Shown piece after piece: positions 1 through 9,214 of a stretch of DNA of 60,165 nucleotides. Under the pieces are notes generated by a model that had not been told where the DNA came from, did no database searches, and saw only the letters and a list, made by a program, of their open reading frames with translations. A program made the position numbers and the translations under genes. The DNA comes from Anaerolineales bacterium UBA2200 (GTDB taxonomy: Bacteria; Chloroflexota; Anaerolineae; UBA2200): NCBI GenBank assembly GCA_002327925.1, contig DCVA01000026.1, positions 8,483 to 68,647 on the forward strand, given 5' to 3'. Numbering within the stretch: the first letter of the stretch is position 1; every line of letters starts with the position of its first letter.

Positions 1-1717
1 CGGTGCGGCACAGGCCGATGCCCTGGGCGCCTCTCTCCCGCGCGGCTTTGGAGTCGCGTGGATAGTCGGCATTGGCCCACACACCCAGGCGGCGGAACTT
101 GTCGGCGAAGCCGAGCAGTTGCTGCAGATCCTTCTGATCCTCGAACCTGGGCTCCATCGCGGGCATGCGGCCGGCGAACACCTGCCCACTCGTCCCGTCG
201 ATGGAGATAAAGTCGCCTTCCTTGATGACCCGATCACCCACTTTGAACTGCCGCTTGTCGAGGCTGATATCCAGGGCCTCCGCGCCGGAGACGCAGGGCT
301 TGTTCAGTCCACGCGCTACCACGGCGGCGTGCGAGGTCGCCCCGCCGCGCCCGGTCAGAATGCCCCTTGCCCCCAGCATGCCGTGCACGTCCTCCGGGCT
401 GGTTTCGGGACGGACCAGGATCACGTCCTCACCGGCCTTGGAAAGCTCTTCGGCGCGGTCCGGGTCAAAGATGGCCATGCCCGATGCGGCGCCGGGGCTG
501 GCGTTGAGACCCTTGGCCAGGAGGTCGCCCGCCTTCTCGGCCTTTTTCCGTTCCTCGTCCGGGAAGACAGGGTGCAGGAGCTGATCCACTTCCTCAGGCG
601 AGACCCGCATGACGGCTTCCTGCTCGGTGATCACGCCCTCGTGAGCCATGTCGACGGCGATCTTGACGGCGGCTGCCGCCGTGCGCTTGCCGGACCGGGT
701 CTGCAGCATCCACAGCTTGCCGCGCTCGACCGTGAACTCCATGTCCTGTACGTCACGGTAGTGCTTTTCCATCTTCCGGAAGATGTCCATGAGCTGGCTG
801 TAGGTCTCGGGCATTTCTTCCTTGAGCTCGGCCAGTTTGCGCGGAGTGCGCACGCCCGCCACGACATCCTCACCCTGAGCGTTGAGCAGAAACTCACCGT
901 AGGGATTCTTTTCGCCGGTGGCCGGGCTGCGGGTAAAAGCCACGCCCGTGCCGGAGTCAAAGCCCATATTGCCGAACACCATCGTCTGAACGTTTACGGC
1001 TGTGCCCAGATCATGGGGGATCTTGTAATAGTTGCGATAGTCGACCGCACGCTTGCCAAACCAGGAGCCGAAAACGGCCTCCATCGCCTGGCGCATCTGC
1101 TCCAGCGGATCCGTCGGGAACTCCTCGCCCAGTTCCTTCTTGTAGAGGGCGGCATAGTCCCGCACGACCTTCTTGAGCATGTCGACGGTCAGGTCCGTAT
1201 CCTTCTTGCCCTGGGTCTTGGCCTTGTACGAGTCCAGGATGTGGTCGAACTTGAGTCCGTCTACACCCTTGACGATGCGGCCGAACATCTGAATCAGACG
1301 CCGGTAGGCATCGTAGGCAAAGCGCTCGTCACCGGTAAGCTTGGCAATTCCGGTCAGGGTCTTTTCGTTCAGGCCGACGTTGAGCACAGTGTCCATCATT
1401 CCGGGCATGCTCATCCGCGCTCCCGAGCGTACCGACACCAGCAGGGGGTTCCTGGGGTCGCCGAATTTCTTGCCTGTCTGCTTCTCAACCGCCTGCAGAG
1501 CGACCAGTACTTGGTCCCAGAGACCGGGAGGAAGCTGCTTGCCCAGGCGGTAGTACTCGTTGCAGGCTTCGGTGGTGACCGTAAAGCCCGGGGGCACAGG
1601 CAGTCCGGCGTTGGTCATCTCCGCGACCCCCGCTCCCTTGCCTCCCAGCAGATTGCGCATATCCTTGTTGCCTTCGGCAAACAGGTAAACCCACTTCTTC
1701 GTCGTTTCTTTGGCCAT
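1..1717 (-). CDS. ppdK: Pyruvate, phosphate dikinase, N-terminal 572 codons (cut by window edge)
   Basis: PPDK interconverts pyruvate + ATP + Pi and phosphoenolpyruvate + AMP + PPi in the cytoplasm. The ATG at 1717 is preceded by GGAG and the frame stays open to base 1. The product starts with the ATP-grasp nucleotide-binding region (LLGGKGAGVAEM, residues about 24-35), continues to the swivelling phosphohistidine domain with GRGGATSHAAVVARG (DNA about 305-360, catalytic His in TSHAA), and reaches the start of the C-terminal TIM barrel (GAQGIGLCRT near base 1). The family is about 880 residues, so roughly the last third lies outside the window. The gene is 49 bp downstream of glyQS on the same strand and is probably co-transcribed with it. 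In anaerobes the enzyme often works in the glycolytic, PPi-dependent direction; the sequence does not show which direction applies here. Confidence 0.96.
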   Translation of the reverse strand, partial: MAKETTKKWVYLFAEGNKDMRNLLGGKGAGVAEMTNAGLPVPPGFTVTTEACNEYYRLGKQLPPGLWDQVLVALQAVEKQTGKKFGDPRNPLLVSVRSGARMSMPGMMDTVLNVGLNEKTLTGIAKLTGDERFAYDAYRRLIQMFGRIVKGVDGLKFDHILDSYKAKTQGKKDTDLTVDMLKKVVRDYAALYKKELGEEFPTDPLEQMRQAMEAVFGSWFGKRAVDYRNYYKIPHDLGTAVNVQTMVFGNMGFDSGTGVAFTRSPATGEKNPYGEFLLNAQGEDVVAGVRTPRKLAELKEEMPETYSQLMDIFRKMEKHYRDVQDMEFTVERGKLWMLQTRSGKRTAAAAVKIAVDMAHEGVITEQEAVMRVSPEEVDQLLHPVFPDEERKKAEKAGDLLAKGLNASPGAASGMAIFDPDRAEELSKAGEDVILVRPETSPEDVHGMLGARGILTGRGGATSHAAVVARGLNKPCVSGAEALDISLDKRQFKVGDRVIKEGDFISIDGTSGQVFAGRMPAMEPRFEDQKDLQQLLGFADKFRRLGVWANADYPRDSKAARERGAQGIGLCRT

Positions 1718-1765
1718 CGTTGTCTACTCCTTTGTTCTTATGGGCAGTCAAAACCTTCTGATTAT

Positions 1766-4756
1766 CTAGTATCCGAGCACCTGAGTCAAGTCGACCAAAC
1801 CTCCAGGCAGTGCCGCGATGCGCTGCAACAGGGCCAGGCGATTCTCGCGCACCACCGCATCCTCCACCATCACAAAGACATCGGTGAAGAAGCGCTCCAC
1901 AGGCTTGCCCAGACCCAGCAGCAAGTCCACCAGCCCGCCGACATCGTCGACTGAGCGTCGCTGCTCCTGAGCCGTCAGAACGGCGTCGTGGAGCAGCTTT
2001 TCGGCCTGCTCTGTGAAGGCCTCCGGGTGCAGCGGTAGCTCGCGGGCCAGATCGCGTGTGATACGCGAAGGACGGCTGTAGGTGGTGAGCGCGGCGGCGA
2101 ATTCCGGCCGCGTCGACCACTCACTGAGACTGTGCAGAGTGCTCAAAGCCGCACCGGGGTCATCCGCCTGCTCGGCCAGAGTGGCATCCACCAGGTCGTA
2201 GCGATAACCGCGCTCCAGCAGCCAACCGCGTAGACGCTGGGTGACAAAATCGCGCACAGAACCGATGGCATCCGGCGACACGCTCACCGGAAGCTGCTCT
2301 GCCGCGATCCGATAGGCCGAATCCAGTGAAAGGGTCAGTCCCTTCTCAGCCAGAATCTGGACCAGACTGAGCGCTGCGCGTCTCAGCCCGTAGGGATCAG
2401 CCGAGCCGGTAGGGGTGAGCCCCACGGCAAACAATCCCACCAGACTGTCCAGCCGGTCCGCCAGCGCGAGAAGCATCCCAGCCCTGCTGGCCGGAAGTTG
2501 GTCGCCGGCCGCGCGGGGCATATAGTGCTCCGCGATGGCCTGAGCCACGTCCTGCGGTTCACCGGCCAGGGCGGCGTACTTGCTGCCCATGACGCCCTGC
2601 AGGGAGGTCAGCTCTACGACCATCTGTGTGGCCAGGTCGGCCTTGCAGAGATGAGCAGCCCGGACCGCCGCAGCGCGCTCTTTTCCCGCTACGCCCATCA
2701 GATCCGCCAGGGCTGGCACAAGGGCCTCCAGCCTGTGGGCCTTGTCGAGCACGGAACCCAGCTTGTCCTGGAAGGTCAGAGTTGCCAGGCGCGGCAGCAA
2801 GTCCTCCAGACGCTTCCCCGTGTCCGCCTTGTAGAAGAAGGCGGCATCGGAATAGCGCGCCCTCAGCACTTCCTCGTAACCGTGCAGCATCGCCGCCGGC
2901 GTTTCGTAGATGCCGTTGGCCACGGCGACAAAGTAAGGCAGCAGCTTGCCCGACGACATAACAGGAAAGTAACGCTGGTGCTTTCTCATCACCGCCATCA
3001 GCACTTCCTGCGGCAGGGCCAGATAGCTCTCGTCAAAGCGGCCCAGCACTGGCGTCGGGTACTCCACCAGATGGGTCACCTCGCGCAACAGCGGCGGGTC
3101 GTCGGGAATCTCCCCGTGCACACTCGCCGCCAGCGCCATTATCTCACGCGCGATGCGCGCCTGCCTCTCTTCCGGGTCAACGACGATCTGGTTGGCGGCC
3201 ATCGTTTCCAGGTAGGCGTCCGCACTCCGAATCTCGATAACCGGCGAGTCCATCGGGCGCAGACCGCGGCTCGAGCTACCGCTGCTCACGCCGGCGAACT
3301 GAAGCGGCACGACCTGATCGCCCAGCAGGGCCACGATCCAGCGGACGGCCCGTGAGAAGGTGGCGCCGCTTTCGTTCCAGCGCATGACCTTGCCAAAGCG
3401 CAGCGACGCGATCAGTTCCGGAACCGCCTCGCCGAGAACGTCGGCCGCGGGGCGTCCCTCTACCTGCCTGACCGCCACCACGTAGGTCTTGCCGTCCAGC
3501 TCCTGCTTCGCCAGTTGCTCTACAGCCACCCCCTGGCCCCTGGCAAAGCCGAGCCCCGCCTTGGTGGGCTGGCCGGACTTGTCATACGCGAACTCTGCCG
3601 GAGGGCCCTTGATCACCCTCTCTTCGTCAGGCTGGCGTGCCGCCAGGCCGGCGACGTGCACCACCAGCCGCCTGGGTGTGCCCAGAACCCGCACCTCACC
3701 ATGGCTCAGGCGCAGGTCACTCAGCATTTTGGGAACCGCGCCGCGCAGCTGTTCGACAGCGCCGTCCAGGTCGGCCACGGGCAGCTCTTCTGCGCCAATC
3801 TCGAGCAGAAATGAGGCCGGGCCCTCGGGGAAACGAGCCTCTGTCTCCTGGGCCGGGACGACCGTTGTGCCGGCCGCAACAGCCTGCGCACGCTTGAGTA
3901 AGGGGTAGCCCAGCTCCTCACGCTGGGCCAGGAAAGCCCTGGCGACCCCGCGCGAGATGTCGCGCATGCGCGCAAAGTAGCGCGCTCTCTCTGTCACGCC
4001 GATGGCACCCCGCGCATCGAGGATGTTGAAGACGTGGGAGCACTTGAGCACATAGTCGTGTGCCGGGATCACCAGTCCGGCTGCCAGGGCGGCCTTGGCC
4101 TCGCCGTCGAACAGGTCGTACAGCTGCCGCAGTCGGTCGACATCCGCCTGCTGGAAATTGTAGGTGCAATGCTCCACTTCGGAGCGCAGCAGGATATCGC
4201 CGTAGGTGATGCCCTGGCCCCATTTCATATCCACAAAGGCCCGCGCGCCCTGCAGCACCATCACGATGCGCTCGAGCCCGTAGGTGATCTCTACCGACAC
4301 TGGCTCCAGATTGGAGCCGCCTGCCTGCTGAAAGTAGGTGAACTGGGTGATCTCCTGGCCGTCCATCCAGATCTCCCAGCCCTGGCCCCAGGCGCCCAGC
4401 GCCGGCGATTCCCAGTTGTCTTCGACCAGACGAATGTCGTGCTGGCGAAAGTCGATGCCCAGCGCCTGCAGACTGGCCAGATACAGTTCGACCGGGTTCC
4501 CGGGATCCGGCTTGAGGATGACCTGATACTGATAGAACTGCTGCCAGCGGTTGGGGTTCTCGCCATAGCGGCCGTCCGCCGGACGGATGCTCGGCTCTAC
4601 ATAGGCCACGTTCCATGGCTCTGGACCGAGGACGCGCAGGACTGTTGCCGGGTTCATCGTGCCCGCGCCAACCTGGACGTTGTAGGGCTGCCAGATCAGG
4701 CAGCCGTGTCCGGCCCAGAAGTGCTCGAGGCGCATAATGACTTCCTGGAAATCCAT
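1766..4756 (-). CDS. glyQS: Glycyl-tRNA synthetase, alpha and beta subunits fused
   Basis: Charges tRNA-Gly. The 996-residue product carries the bacterial alpha-subunit catalytic domain first (MDFQEVIMRLEHFW, then GAGTMNPATVLRVLGPEPW and YGENPNRWQQFYQYQVI), ending near residue 290. The beta subunit follows after a short linker (SFLLEIGAEELPVADLDGAV, then the MRKHQRYFPV region and the C-terminal anticodon-binding part). Most bacteria encode glyQ and glyS separately; a single chain is known in chlamydiae and some other lineages. I chose ATG 4756 over a start 21 codons upstream because GGGAGA sits 5 bases before it and the promoter at 4791-4819 overlaps the longer reading. The stop is TAG at 1766-1768. 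ppdK follows 49 bp downstream. Confidence 0.95.
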   Translation of the reverse strand: MDFQEVIMRLEHFWAGHGCLIWQPYNVQVGAGTMNPATVLRVLGPEPWNVAYVEPSIRPADGRYGENPNRWQQFYQYQVILKPDPGNPVELYLASLQALGIDFRQHDIRLVEDNWESPALGAWGQGWEIWMDGQEITQFTYFQQAGGSNLEPVSVEITYGLERIVMVLQGARAFVDMKWGQGITYGDILLRSEVEHCTYNFQQADVDRLRQLYDLFDGEAKAALAAGLVIPAHDYVLKCSHVFNILDARGAIGVTERARYFARMRDISRGVARAFLAQREELGYPLLKRAQAVAAGTTVVPAQETEARFPEGPASFLLEIGAEELPVADLDGAVEQLRGAVPKMLSDLRLSHGEVRVLGTPRRLVVHVAGLAARQPDEERVIKGPPAEFAYDKSGQPTKAGLGFARGQGVAVEQLAKQELDGKTYVVAVRQVEGRPAADVLGEAVPELIASLRFGKVMRWNESGATFSRAVRWIVALLGDQVVPLQFAGVSSGSSSRGLRPMDSPVIEIRSADAYLETMAANQIVVDPEERQARIAREIMALAASVHGEIPDDPPLLREVTHLVEYPTPVLGRFDESYLALPQEVLMAVMRKHQRYFPVMSSGKLLPYFVAVANGIYETPAAMLHGYEEVLRARYSDAAFFYKADTGKRLEDLLPRLATLTFQDKLGSVLDKAHRLEALVPALADLMGVAGKERAAAVRAAHLCKADLATQMVVELTSLQGVMGSKYAALAGEPQDVAQAIAEHYMPRAAGDQLPASRAGMLLALADRLDSLVGLFAVGLTPTGSADPYGLRRAALSLVQILAEKGLTLSLDSAYRIAAEQLPVSVSPDAIGSVRDFVTQRLRGWLLERGYRYDLVDATLAEQADDPGAALSTLHSLSEWSTRPEFAAALTTYSRPSRITRDLARELPLHPEAFTEQAEKLLHDAVLTAQEQRRSVDDVGGLVDLLLGLGKPVERFFTDVFVMVEDAVVRENRLALLQRIAALPGGLVDLTQVLGY

Positions 4757-4790
4757 CAACACTCTCCCGCAGGGCGAATTGGAACAGGCA

Positions 4791-4819
4791 AGTTTACCCT
4801 CTATGGCGGGTGGTGTCAA
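4791..4819 (-). promoter_or_regulatory. Sigma70-type promoter of glyQS
   Basis: On the minus strand TTGACA (4819-4814) and TAAACT (4796-4791) are separated by 17 bases. The predicted start near 4784 leaves a leader of about 28 nt before the glyQS ATG. No T-box motif is visible here, unlike valS and pheS. Confidence 0.65.
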
Positions 4820-4882
4820 AAGGAGAGGTCCGGCGCCCGGGCCCGGGACAACCGGAATCGAAGTGTGCCCAACAGGTGCCGG

Positions 4883-5662
4883 CTAGGGGTAGAGCGCCTG
4901 TGCTCCGTTGCGAACCAGCCTCATGAACTCGACGCTCTTCAGGCGGCGCTCCAGCAGGTACACCAGGTACGCCTGCAGGACCTGCTCCACTTCGAGACGC
5001 GTCGCCGGCTGCAGTTTGAGCAGCATGCAATCCGCGTAGGGGCGCGTCTGCAGGTAGCGCAGCACCTTGAGCGCTCCCACAGAGATGGCGCGTGCGCCCC
5101 CACGCCCCTCGGCGCAGGCCGGGCAGAGCATTCCTCCGTCTTCCGCCGAGAAAAAGTTGACCACAGGCAGCAGGGGCGCAAGGCAGCGCACGCACTGAAA
5201 GAGCTGCGGCTGATAGCCGACCAGCTTGAGCAGCGACAACTCGAAGAAGCGCATCGTAAGGGGCAGATCCGTTGAGGCACAGATCCAGTCCAGGGCTTGG
5301 CTCAGGAGCAGGTAGAGAGGCGCGTTCTCTGCCTGCTCCTCGCCAAAGTTATCGACCAGCTCGCCGATGTAGTAAGCGTGGCTCATGCGCCAGAGGTCCA
5401 GGCGCAGGGCGCGATAGGCCTCGATCGTCTGCGCCTGGGTCACCATGTCGAGGTTGCGACCACGGGCAACCAGCAGTTGCGAGCGCGTGAACAGCTCCAG
5501 ATGGCCGGCCTTGCGGCTGCGCGGTTTGCGGATGCCTTTGGCCAGCAGCCGCAGCTTACCCAGCTCGGGCGTGTATACCGTCAGCAGCCGGTCCGCCTCC
5601 CCAAAATCGCTATGCCGCAGTACGACGGCCTCCGTGCTGTAGACGCGCGACCGGTCAACCAT
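4883..5662 (-). CDS. recO: DNA repair protein RecO
   Basis: RecO helps load RecA on SSB-coated single strands together with RecR in RecF-pathway gap repair. The 259-residue product matches the family layout: N-terminal OB fold (YSTEAVVLRHSDFGEADRLL, residues 8-27), a helical middle, and a zinc finger with CVRC (about 157-160) and CPAC (about 181-184). The length is normal (about 240-260). Start ATG 5662 follows a G-rich ribosome site (GGGGGCTGCTT). It lies 32 bp downstream of ackA and 126 bp upstream of the glyQS start; the glyQS promoter lies in that gap, so recO is probably the last gene read from the ackA side. Confidence 0.93.
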   Translation of the reverse strand: MVDRSRVYSTEAVVLRHSDFGEADRLLTVYTPELGKLRLLAKGIRKPRSRKAGHLELFTRSQLLVARGRNLDMVTQAQTIEAYRALRLDLWRMSHAYYIGELVDNFGEEQAENAPLYLLLSQALDWICASTDLPLTMRFFELSLLKLVGYQPQLFQCVRCLAPLLPVVNFFSAEDGGMLCPACAEGRGGARAISVGALKVLRYLQTRPYADCMLLKLQPATRLEVEQVLQAYLVYLLERRLKSVEFMRLVRNGAQALYP

Positions 5663-5694
5663 AAGCAGCCCCCGCCCCGGGCTCCATCAATCCG

Positions 5695-7038
5695 CTATTT
5701 CGGCCTGGCGGCAATCCGCTTCAGGGCGGGCACCTTCAGGCAATCCTTCTTGAAACCCGTGTCGCGCAGGTGATTGCGGTAGGTCCTGCTCTGGAAAGTG
5801 TAAGAGAACTCGGTATGGACCCGGTAACGGCCTTCCAGCAGGGCCACCGTATCCTCGACCAGTACGCGCTCTTCGTCGGTCGGAATGACGAACACTCTAC
5901 TGCGTGAGCCTTTGCCCGTGATGTCGCACTCGGCGTTACGGGTTCTGGCGATGGCGTTCTTCTCCGGGCTGTAGCGGATGCCCAGTAGCTCGAGTCCGTC
6001 CAGGGACCTGGCCCGGATAAGCGGTGACATCTCTCCCACGCCCGCGGTAAAGATCACTGCGTCGACCCGGCCCAGAGCCGCCGCATAGGCGCCTATGTAC
6101 TTCTTGAGGCGATAACATTCCACATCGATGGCCAGGGCAGACAGCCTGTCCCCCTCTTTGGCCGCGGCCTCGACATCGCGCCTGTCCGTGTAACGTCCGG
6201 TGATGCCCAGCAGACCGGACTTTTTGTTCAACACCGAGCTCATTTGCTCACCATTCATCCCCTCTTTGTCCATCACGTAGAGGGGGATGGCGGGATCGTG
6301 ATCTCCGGCCCTCGTTCCCATCACCAGCCCCTCGAGAGGCGTAAAGCCCATGCTGGTGTCATAGGATAGTCCGTCCTTGACGGCATTGAGGGAAACACCA
6401 TTGCCGATGTGGCAGATGATCAGATCGCACTGCAGCGGGTTTTTCCCCAGCAGGACAGCGGCTCGCTTTGCGCAGTAGAGCAGTGAGGTGCCGTGAAAGC
6501 CGTAGCGGCGAACCGAGTACTTTTCGTACCACTCGTGCGGCAAGGCGTAGGTGAAGGTATGGGCAGGCATGGTCTGATGCCACGCCGTGTCCATCACCGC
6601 CACGTGGGTGACCTGGGGCAATACGGCCTGCGCCGCCTCGATTCCGAGGATATTGGGCGGGTTGTGCAACGGGGCGAGGCCGGCGAGCTCCCGGAACGTC
6701 GTCAGTACCTCAGGAGTGATCACAACGGACTCGGCGAACCTTTCACCGCCGTGCACCACCCTGTGCCCGACCGCCGCGATCTGGCTCATCTCACGGATCG
6801 CGCCATAATCTGCATGGGTCAGGGTGGCCACCACGAGCTTGATGGCCTCACGGTGGTCCGGGCAGTCGTGCTGGACGGTGATCTTGTCACGGCCGGGCAG
6901 CTCGTGGGCGCAGAAAGAGCCGCCAATGCCTACTCGCTCCACGATGCCGGCAGCCATGGTCGATTCCTGATCCCAGTTCTCCAGACGATACTTGACCGAA
7001 GAGCTGCCACAGTTCAGGATGAGAATGATGCGATCCAT
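5695..7038 (-). CDS. ackA: Acetate (propionate) kinase with a C-terminal extension
   Basis: Converts acetyl phosphate + ADP to acetate + ATP, the energy-yielding last step after PduL. Family motifs are clear: LNCGSSSVKY (8-17), HRVVHGG, MDTAWHQTM, RRYGFHGTS, ICHIGNGVSL, MGFTPLEGLVMGTR and the IFTAGVGE motif. The product is 447 residues, about 45 longer than the usual 400; the extra C-terminal part is basic and aromatic (RYRVHTEFSYTFQSRTYRNH and following) with no similarity I recognise. ATG 7038 is preceded by GAAAGGAACATA. As the last gene of the microcompartment array, 125 bp downstream of pduL, it would regenerate ATP from the acetyl phosphate formed there. Without structural evidence acetate versus propionate preference is open; acetate fits the pathway. 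Confidence 0.94.
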   Translation of the reverse strand: MDRIILILNCGSSSVKYRLENWDQESTMAAGIVERVGIGGSFCAHELPGRDKITVQHDCPDHREAIKLVVATLTHADYGAIREMSQIAAVGHRVVHGGERFAESVVITPEVLTTFRELAGLAPLHNPPNILGIEAAQAVLPQVTHVAVMDTAWHQTMPAHTFTYALPHEWYEKYSVRRYGFHGTSLLYCAKRAAVLLGKNPLQCDLIICHIGNGVSLNAVKDGLSYDTSMGFTPLEGLVMGTRAGDHDPAIPLYVMDKEGMNGEQMSSVLNKKSGLLGITGRYTDRRDVEAAAKEGDRLSALAIDVECYRLKKYIGAYAAALGRVDAVIFTAGVGEMSPLIRARSLDGLELLGIRYSPEKNAIARTRNAECDITGKGSRSRVFVIPTDEERVLVEDTVALLEGRYRVHTEFSYTFQSRTYRNHLRDTGFKKDCLKVPALKRIAARPK

Positions 7039-7163
7039 TATGTTCCTTTCCAGAGATCGGCTGACAAAATCAAGCCCCAGTGAGTGGGCTCACTGGGGCA
7101 TTCGGACTCTGCGTCGGTGGGCAACCAAGGTGAGCCGGCTGCCAGATTCTGCCCGGACCCGAG

Positions 7164-7772
7164 CTACCTCGGCCCGGATGGCACACGGAACGGATGGATC
7201 AGCGCCACCTTGTCGCCGGTGCGCAGGCCGCTGGCATTGGCTTCATCTGTGTCTACGTGGAACTCCAGGCTGTACTGAGGGTTCACACGGACCAGCACTT
7301 GCTCGAACACCACGCTCCGTCCATCAAGGGCCTTGACCTTGACCTGGTCGCCTTCCATGACATCGAACTCGAGCGCGTCCTGCGGGGTCATGTGGATGTG
7401 CCTCATGGCCGCGATGGCCGCTTCGGCGAGCTGAACCTCACCCTTCGGCCCGATCAGCGTGACCCCGCCGCTGCCCCCGGGTGCCGCCATCCGCACCGGA
7501 ACCAGAACGCCCAGGCGGCGGGCATCCGTCAGAGAGATCTCCAGCTGTGTCGCAGGGCGCACCGGCCCCAGGATGCGGATGCCCGGGATCTCACCCTGGC
7601 TGGTCTTTGCCGTAACCGTCTCCGTGGCCGCAAACTGGCCAGGCTGGCTCAAAGGGTAGAGCACACTGAGCTTGTAACCCTCTCCGAAAAGGGCAACAAG
7701 GTCCTTCTGACTGAGGTGCGCATGGCGTGCGGACACGCCCACGGGAATCGCTCTTCGGAAAGTGTCTGCCAT
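7164..7772 (-). CDS. pduL: Phosphate acyltransferase PduL (phosphotransacetylase of microcompartments)
   Basis: Transfers phosphate to acetyl-CoA, giving acetyl phosphate and recycling CoA inside the compartment. The 202-residue product shows the paired PduL barrels with zinc-ligand motifs VGVSARHAHLS (12-22) and MRHIHMTPQDALEFDV, and the C-terminal HVDTDEANASGL. PduL proteins targeted to compartments usually carry an N-terminal amphipathic encapsulation peptide of about 20 residues. Here only about 11 residues (MADTFRRAIPV) precede the first barrel, so no such peptide is evident. GGAGG lies nine bases before ATG 7772. The gene is 45 bp after pduS and replaces eutD, which is absent. Confidence 0.93.
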   Translation of the reverse strand: MADTFRRAIPVGVSARHAHLSQKDLVALFGEGYKLSVLYPLSQPGQFAATETVTAKTSQGEIPGIRILGPVRPATQLEISLTDARRLGVLVPVRMAAPGGSGGVTLIGPKGEVQLAEAAIAAMRHIHMTPQDALEFDVMEGDQVKVKALDGRSVVFEQVLVRVNPQYSLEFHVDTDEANASGLRTGDKVALIHPFRVPSGPR

Positions 7773-7817
7773 CTCTGACCGGCCTCCTGGAATACCGCCT
7801 GATTGAAATGCAGCGTG

Positions 7818-9167
7818 CTACTTCTGAATGGTGATGCTCTTGTCAGTGATCTCGGTCACCCGGCCGCCCATTGAGGCGTGAATGTTGGCGCCCAGCTTGC
7901 CCTCTGGAATGGCGGCGATCAGGTCACCCTTATCTACTCTCTGGCCTGCGGTCACTACCGGAACTGACGGCGCTCCCGTGTGTTGCTTCAGAAGGATCGC
8001 CACACGAGCCGGCAACACTACCTCATCCTCAAAGGCCACGTGCATGTGGTGGTATTTGGGCAGACCCAGCCGCTCGACCAGCCTGTCGATCGGAACACGG
8101 CGTCCCTCGCGGAACGGGTGCGGCGTCAGGTCGCTGCGCTTGTGCCGGTCGTTCTTCCAGCCTGACGCGGCGAGCTGCTTCTTGACGCTCTTGTAAAAGG
8201 CGCAGGGCGACAGCTCCAACGGACAGGCATAGGCCTCACAGAGCCGGCATTCGCAGCACATCACTGCGGCCGTGATGACGTCGCTGGCCTCAGGTGTCTC
8301 GTAGGCCACGGCACGCATAATCTCGTGCGGGGCAAAGTCATGGCCAAGCAGGTTGCGCGGGCAAAGGGTAGTGCACGTCCGGCACTGATCGCAGGTGGAC
8401 TGGCCGCGTTTGATCCAGCGGTCGATCGGACGAGACATGTAGCGAACCACGGCGTTATCCACCGGCAGCACGATCAATCCACTGGTAGTTTTGGTGATGG
8501 GTTCATCCAGAGAAGAAGCCAGGCGGCCCATCATGGGTCCGCCGACCACGACCGTGTACTCCCCTTCTGGCAGGGTGACACAGCCAGCACGGACCAGGGC
8601 ATCGCCGAACGACGAGCCGATGACGGCGCGAATGGTCTTGGGCTCGCTGACCTCCCCCGTGACGGTAAGATAGCGTTCTGTGACCGGCTCTTGGTGATTC
8701 ACAGCAGCAGCGACGTTGGTCAGGGTGGCCACGTTCTGCACTACACAGCCTACGTGCAACGGCAGCCCCGTCTCGGGGATCAGCCGTCCGGTCACCTCGT
8801 ACACCAGTACGAATTCGTCGCCGGCGGGATACGTGCTCTCTGCAATCTCAAACACCTCGATGCCGGGCGGCCTCACTTTGGCGAGCTGCCTCTGCAGAGC
8901 CGACACGACGTCCTGGTACTCGCTCTTTACCGCGAGGAAACCACGCTGCGCTCCAGTGGCTGCCATCTCCAGCCTGAGCCCCTCGACGACCTTGTCCGCA
9001 TGCGCCGTGATCAGCTGTTTGTCGCAATGAAGCAGAGGCTCACATTCGGCGCCATTGGCGATGATGGTGTCCACCTTCGCCGCGAGCTTGACATGCGTGG
9101 GGAAACCGGCGCCTCCCGCACCCACAACGCCAGCCGCCTTCACTCTCTCGACAATGTCTTCAGCCAT
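7818..9167 (-). CDS. pduS: PduS-type flavin/iron-sulfur protein (RnfC-like cobalamin reductase)
   Basis: PduS is a flavoprotein with two [4Fe-4S] clusters that reduces cobalamin in vitro and is proposed to pass electrons across the shell with PduT. The 449 residues follow the RnfC/NuoF pattern: glycine-rich NADH/FMN region GVVGAGGAGFPTHVKL (13-28), NGAECEPLLHCD (38-49), an SLBB segment, then ferredoxin-like clusters C259-x2-C262-x2-C265-x3-C269-P and C304/C305/C307/C310/C315-P. A biotinyl/lipoyl-like hammerhead follows at the C-terminus (GQRVDKGDLIAAIPEGKLGA). ATG 9167 is preceded by GGAAGAG. It lies between pduT and pduL. With no alcohol dehydrogenase in the array, it is the best candidate for reoxidising lumenal NADH, which is an inference. 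Confidence 0.92.
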   Translation of the reverse strand: MAEDIVERVKAAGVVGAGGAGFPTHVKLAAKVDTIIANGAECEPLLHCDKQLITAHADKVVEGLRLEMAATGAQRGFLAVKSEYQDVVSALQRQLAKVRPPGIEVFEIAESTYPAGDEFVLVYEVTGRLIPETGLPLHVGCVVQNVATLTNVAAAVNHQEPVTERYLTVTGEVSEPKTIRAVIGSSFGDALVRAGCVTLPEGEYTVVVGGPMMGRLASSLDEPITKTTSGLIVLPVDNAVVRYMSRPIDRWIKRGQSTCDQCRTCTTLCPRNLLGHDFAPHEIMRAVAYETPEASDVITAAVMCCECRLCEAYACPLELSPCAFYKSVKKQLAASGWKNDRHKRSDLTPHPFREGRRVPIDRLVERLGLPKYHHMHVAFEDEVVLPARVAILLKQHTGAPSVPVVTAGQRVDKGDLIAAIPEGKLGANIHASMGGRVTEITDKSITIQK

Positions 9168-9214
9168 CAGGCTCTTCCTTCTCTCGTGAGGGATCGTGCC
9201 TTCCTACTGAGTGC

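Noticed and set aside
119..1954. 611-codon plus-strand frame and many other long antisense frames
   Set aside because: It lies opposite ppdK and glyQS, has no family motifs, and is explained by the GC-rich codon bias of the real minus-strand genes. The same holds for antisense frames in glyQS, mutS2, kamA, prsW and others.
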